Part shown: positions 61,745-64,000 of the stretch, one piece after another | Layout of the letters: each line of letters opens with the position of its first letter | Position numbering within the stretch: the first letter of the stretch is position 1 | NCBI GenBank assembly: GCA_027078365.1 | Contig: JALWYQ010000039.1 | Coordinates: 1-64,000, forward strand | Length of the DNA: 64,000 bases | Direction of reading: 5' to 3' | Origin: Phycisphaerae bacterium | GTDB lineage: Bacteria > Planctomycetota > Phycisphaerae > Sedimentisphaerales > Sedimentisphaeraceae | Position numbers and translations under genes: made by a program | Notes under the pieces: model-generated | Told to the model about the DNA's origin: nothing | Database searches by the model: none | Seen by the model: only the letters and a program-made list of their open reading frames with translations

Positions 61745-64000
61745 TTAATGCCCTACCATCCAGCTTTTACCGTAACCAATATCAACCTTCAAAGGCACAT
61801 CAAGATTTATAGCATTTTCCATTTCACTGCGTATAAGGGCTAAATATTTGTCAACCCCTGCCTTCTCAACCTCAAAAACAAGCTCGTCATGTACTTGCAA
61901 AATCATCTTGATAGGCAAGTTTTCCCGCTCAATCCGCTTGCTCAAATTAACCATAGCAACTTTTATTAAATCCGCAGCAGAACCTTGAATTACAGTATTA
62001 AAAGCCATCCTTTGAGCTTGAGAGCGTCTATTGAAGTTCTTTGAATTCAGACCATCAATCGGCCTTCTTCTACCAAGGATAGTTTCTGCATAACCAGTAG
62101 CTGCACAGGTCCCAATGACCTGAGCCATAAAAGTTTTTATAGATTTGTACTTAGCAAAATATTCCTCTATAAACCGTTTAGCTTCCTTCTGTGAAATACC
62201 TATAGACCTAGAGAGACCAAAAGCACTTTGACCGTATATTACCCCAAAATTAACGGCCTTACATTTAGCTCTCATATCATCATCTACATCTTCAAGGGCC
62301 ACTCCATTAATCTGCGAAGCAACAAAACTGTGGACATCCACACCACTCTCGAATGCTTTGCGCAATTGCTCATCTTTTGATAAATGAGCCAGCAACCTAA
62401 GCTCTATCTGGGAATAATCCGCACTTAAGATAACATAATCATCACTAGCAGGAACAAACGCTGAGCGAATCTTCTTGCCAATTTCATTTCTAATTGGAAT
62501 ATTCTGAAGATTTGGATCACTAGAGCTTAGCCTACCAGTAGCAGCTACTGTCTGGTTAAAAGTAGCGTGAAGCCTATTTGTCTTGGCATTAACCATAGCT
62601 GGCAATTTATCTAGATAGGTATTTTTCAGCTTTGTAAGCTGGCGATACTCCAATATAAGCGGAATGATTTCATGGCAGGGTTTGAGCTCTTCAAGTACAG
62701 AAGCATCTGTACTTCTTTTTTTAATCTCAGGTAAGCCAAGCTTATCAAAGAGGACTTCTGAAAGCTGTTTTGGAGAATCAAGATTAAAAATAGTACCACT
62801 AATTTCAAAAACGTCATTGGATATAACTTCTATCTTCTGCGCAAGTTGCTGACTCATGCTTCTCAGAATTGAAATATCAAGCTTAACTCCGTTCTCTTCA
62901 ATATTGCATAGCACTTCCATCAAAGGCATCTCTAACTCACGATAGAGCTTCTCAAGCGTTTCGACTTTTGAGAGTTCTTCATTTAAGTATTCATATAGCT
63001 GCCATGTGATATCTGCATCCTCACAAGCGTAATCACTTGCCAGAGAAGTATCTACTAAATCAAATGTCTTTTGATTTTTGCCCTTGCCGATAAGCTCAGA
63101 AATAGGCATACATTTATAATTAAGATAATCTAGAGCCATCGCATCCATCGAATTGCTACGTCGGTCTGAACAAAGGATATATGAGGCAATCATCGTATCA
63201 AATGAAGCGCCTTTAAGGTTAAGACCGTTGTTGCGAAGCACAAGAATGTCGTACTTTAAATTCTGGCCAACTTTCTTAACGCTTTCATCTTCCAAAATCG
63301 GTAGCAGCAACTCCTTAACTTTATCTAGACGAACTGTTGGGGAGCCTAACGGAGCTCTAATAGCAATATAATACGCAACTCCCTTTTGCCAAGAGATACT
63401 AATCCCAACAAGAGAAGCCGCCATTGCTCGAGTACTAGTCGTTTCAGTATCAATAGCAAAGATTTTCTGGGCAGATAATTCATCGACAAGTTTTGCTAGG
63501 TCATCATCGTTGTTGATAAGCGTATAATTATGTTGCGTGTCAGCTAAACTCAACGGTCGCTGAGATGACGAAAATAAATCCGCTTCAGAACTATCACTCA
63601 AGCTAACCCCCATCTGCTCGGCGAGTCTTGAGAAGCCAAGTTCACTAAAAATCTCAGCAACCTTTTCGCTATCAGGGTCTCTAAGACGAAATTTCTTTTC
63701 ATCAAAAACAACTGGAGCTTGAGTGTTAATCTTGACAAGGTCCTTGCTTAAATAAGCAATATCTTTATTGTTTCGAAGCGATTCTCCACGTTTTCCCTTA
63801 ATTTCGCTACTATTGGCATACAGATTATCGAGGCTTCCATACTTAGCTATCCACTGCAAGGCCGTCTTTGGTCCCACATCTGGGACACCTGGTATGTTAT
63901 CTGCCTTGTCGCCCTGCAGAGCCAATGCATCAATAAATTGCTCAGGTGAAACTCCCATTTGGTCTTGAAGCCATTCTACATCGCGCAGCTGGTCCTTACT
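61745..64000 (-). CDS. polA: DNA polymerase I, N-terminus cut by window edge
   Basis: 751 residues visible; the reading frame continues past 64000 and ATG 63958 is internal. The visible start is the end of the 5'-3' exonuclease domain (DALALQGDKADNIPGVPDVGPKTALQWI). The 3'-5' exonuclease domain looks active: FAIDTETTS (DxE), VGQNLKYDIL and YACEDADITW. Polymerase domain: DYSQIELRLLAHLSKD (motif A), KAVNFGVIYGQSAFGLSR (motif B) and LQVHDELVFEV (motif C). Full-length PolA is about 900 residues, so 150 or so are missing. Confidence 0.97.
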   Translation of the reverse strand, partial: SKDQLRDVEWLQDQMGVSPEQFIDALALQGDKADNIPGVPDVGPKTALQWIAKYGSLDNLYANSSEIKGKRGESLRNNKDIAYLSKDLVKINTQAPVVFDEKKFRLRDPDSEKVAEIFSELGFSRLAEQMGVSLSDSSEADLFSSSQRPLSLADTQHNYTLINNDDDLAKLVDELSAQKIFAIDTETTSTRAMAASLVGISISWQKGVAYYIAIRAPLGSPTVRLDKVKELLLPILEDESVKKVGQNLKYDILVLRNNGLNLKGASFDTMIASYILCSDRRSNSMDAMALDYLNYKCMPISELIGKGKNQKTFDLVDTSLASDYACEDADITWQLYEYLNEELSKVETLEKLYRELEMPLMEVLCNIEENGVKLDISILRSMSQQLAQKIEVISNDVFEISGTIFNLDSPKQLSEVLFDKLGLPEIKKRSTDASVLEELKPCHEIIPLILEYRQLTKLKNTYLDKLPAMVNAKTNRLHATFNQTVAATGRLSSSDPNLQNIPIRNEIGKKIRSAFVPASDDYVILSADYSQIELRLLAHLSKDEQLRKAFESGVDVHSFVASQINGVALEDVDDDMRAKCKAVNFGVIYGQSAFGLSRSIGISQKEAKRFIEEYFAKYKSIKTFMAQVIGTCAATGYAETILGRRRPIDGLNSKNFNRRSQAQRMAFNTVIQGSAADLIKVAMVNLSKRIERENLPIKMILQVHDELVFEVEKAGVDKYLALIRSEMENAINLDVPLKVDIGYGKSWMVGH

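Overview
The window looks like a chromosomal segment of a low-GC planctomycete-like bacterium, most likely of the class Phycisphaerae. This is an inference from gene content, not a search result. The signs are several very large secreted proteins with internal or terminal dockerin-type segments of the form GDLNGDHKVDIDD...QWL, an ECF sigma factor paired with an anti-sigma protein fused to a pseudopilin-like (DUF1559-type, H-x-DG) ectodomain, a lysine-rich histone H1-like protein, a DUF547 protein and KdsB (Gram-negative Kdo supply). No insertion sequence, phage gene, rRNA or CRISPR array was seen. The window starts inside priA and ends inside polA.

Layout. 1-4.2 kb: mtnP-gltS-priA, read leftward. 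4.4-9.2 kb: two secreted repeat proteins with dockerin segments, the second a duplicated BspA-type 25-residue repeat protein. 9.3-13 kb: queG, then an ECF sigma/anti-sigma pair flanked on both sides by copies of the same structured RNA-like element, then a small FlgM-like gene. 13-16.4 kb: larB-tsaD (leftward) and a MATE exporter whose promoter implies a leaderless mRNA. 16.4-27.9 kb: a polysaccharide or glycoconjugate utilisation block. It has a strong promoter, a roughly 270-nt structured leader, two giant multidomain glycosidase-like proteins, then an MDR dehydrogenase and a Gfo/Idh/MocA oxidoreductase. 28-33 kb: a lipoprotein, an Rrf2 regulator with a MazG-like hydrolase, and a leftward Ser/Thr kinase-metallophosphatase-glycosyltransferase operon. 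33.1 kb: tRNA-Asn. 33.6-37.7 kb: a secreted trypsin-like protease with a dockerin, convergent with a dtxR-feoA-feoB-Cys-rich iron uptake operon. 37.8-39.7 kb: glmS. 39.8-48.3 kb: a complete oligopeptide-type ABC transporter (two tandem substrate-binding proteins, two permeases, two ATPases), followed by STAS and tandem-ACT genes. 48.5-64 kb: mostly housekeeping (metK, purH, nadD, pyrG, kdsB, polA), mixed with a DUF547 protein, lipoproteins, a HEAT-repeat protein, a glycosyltransferase and the histone-like gene.

Most unusual items: (1) two copies of a three-way-junction RNA element with different but compensating closing stems, bracketing the sigma/anti-sigma operon; (2) a structured leader that starts at a near-consensus promoter and is closed by a 9-bp terminal stem, in front of the giant glycosidases; (3) a CTP synthase whose glutaminase triad Glu is Cys; (4) the sigma/anti-sigma-pseudopilin fusion; (5) the kinase-phosphatase-glycosyltransferase operon. 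Family assignments rest on motifs read directly from the translations. No database search or folding program was run.
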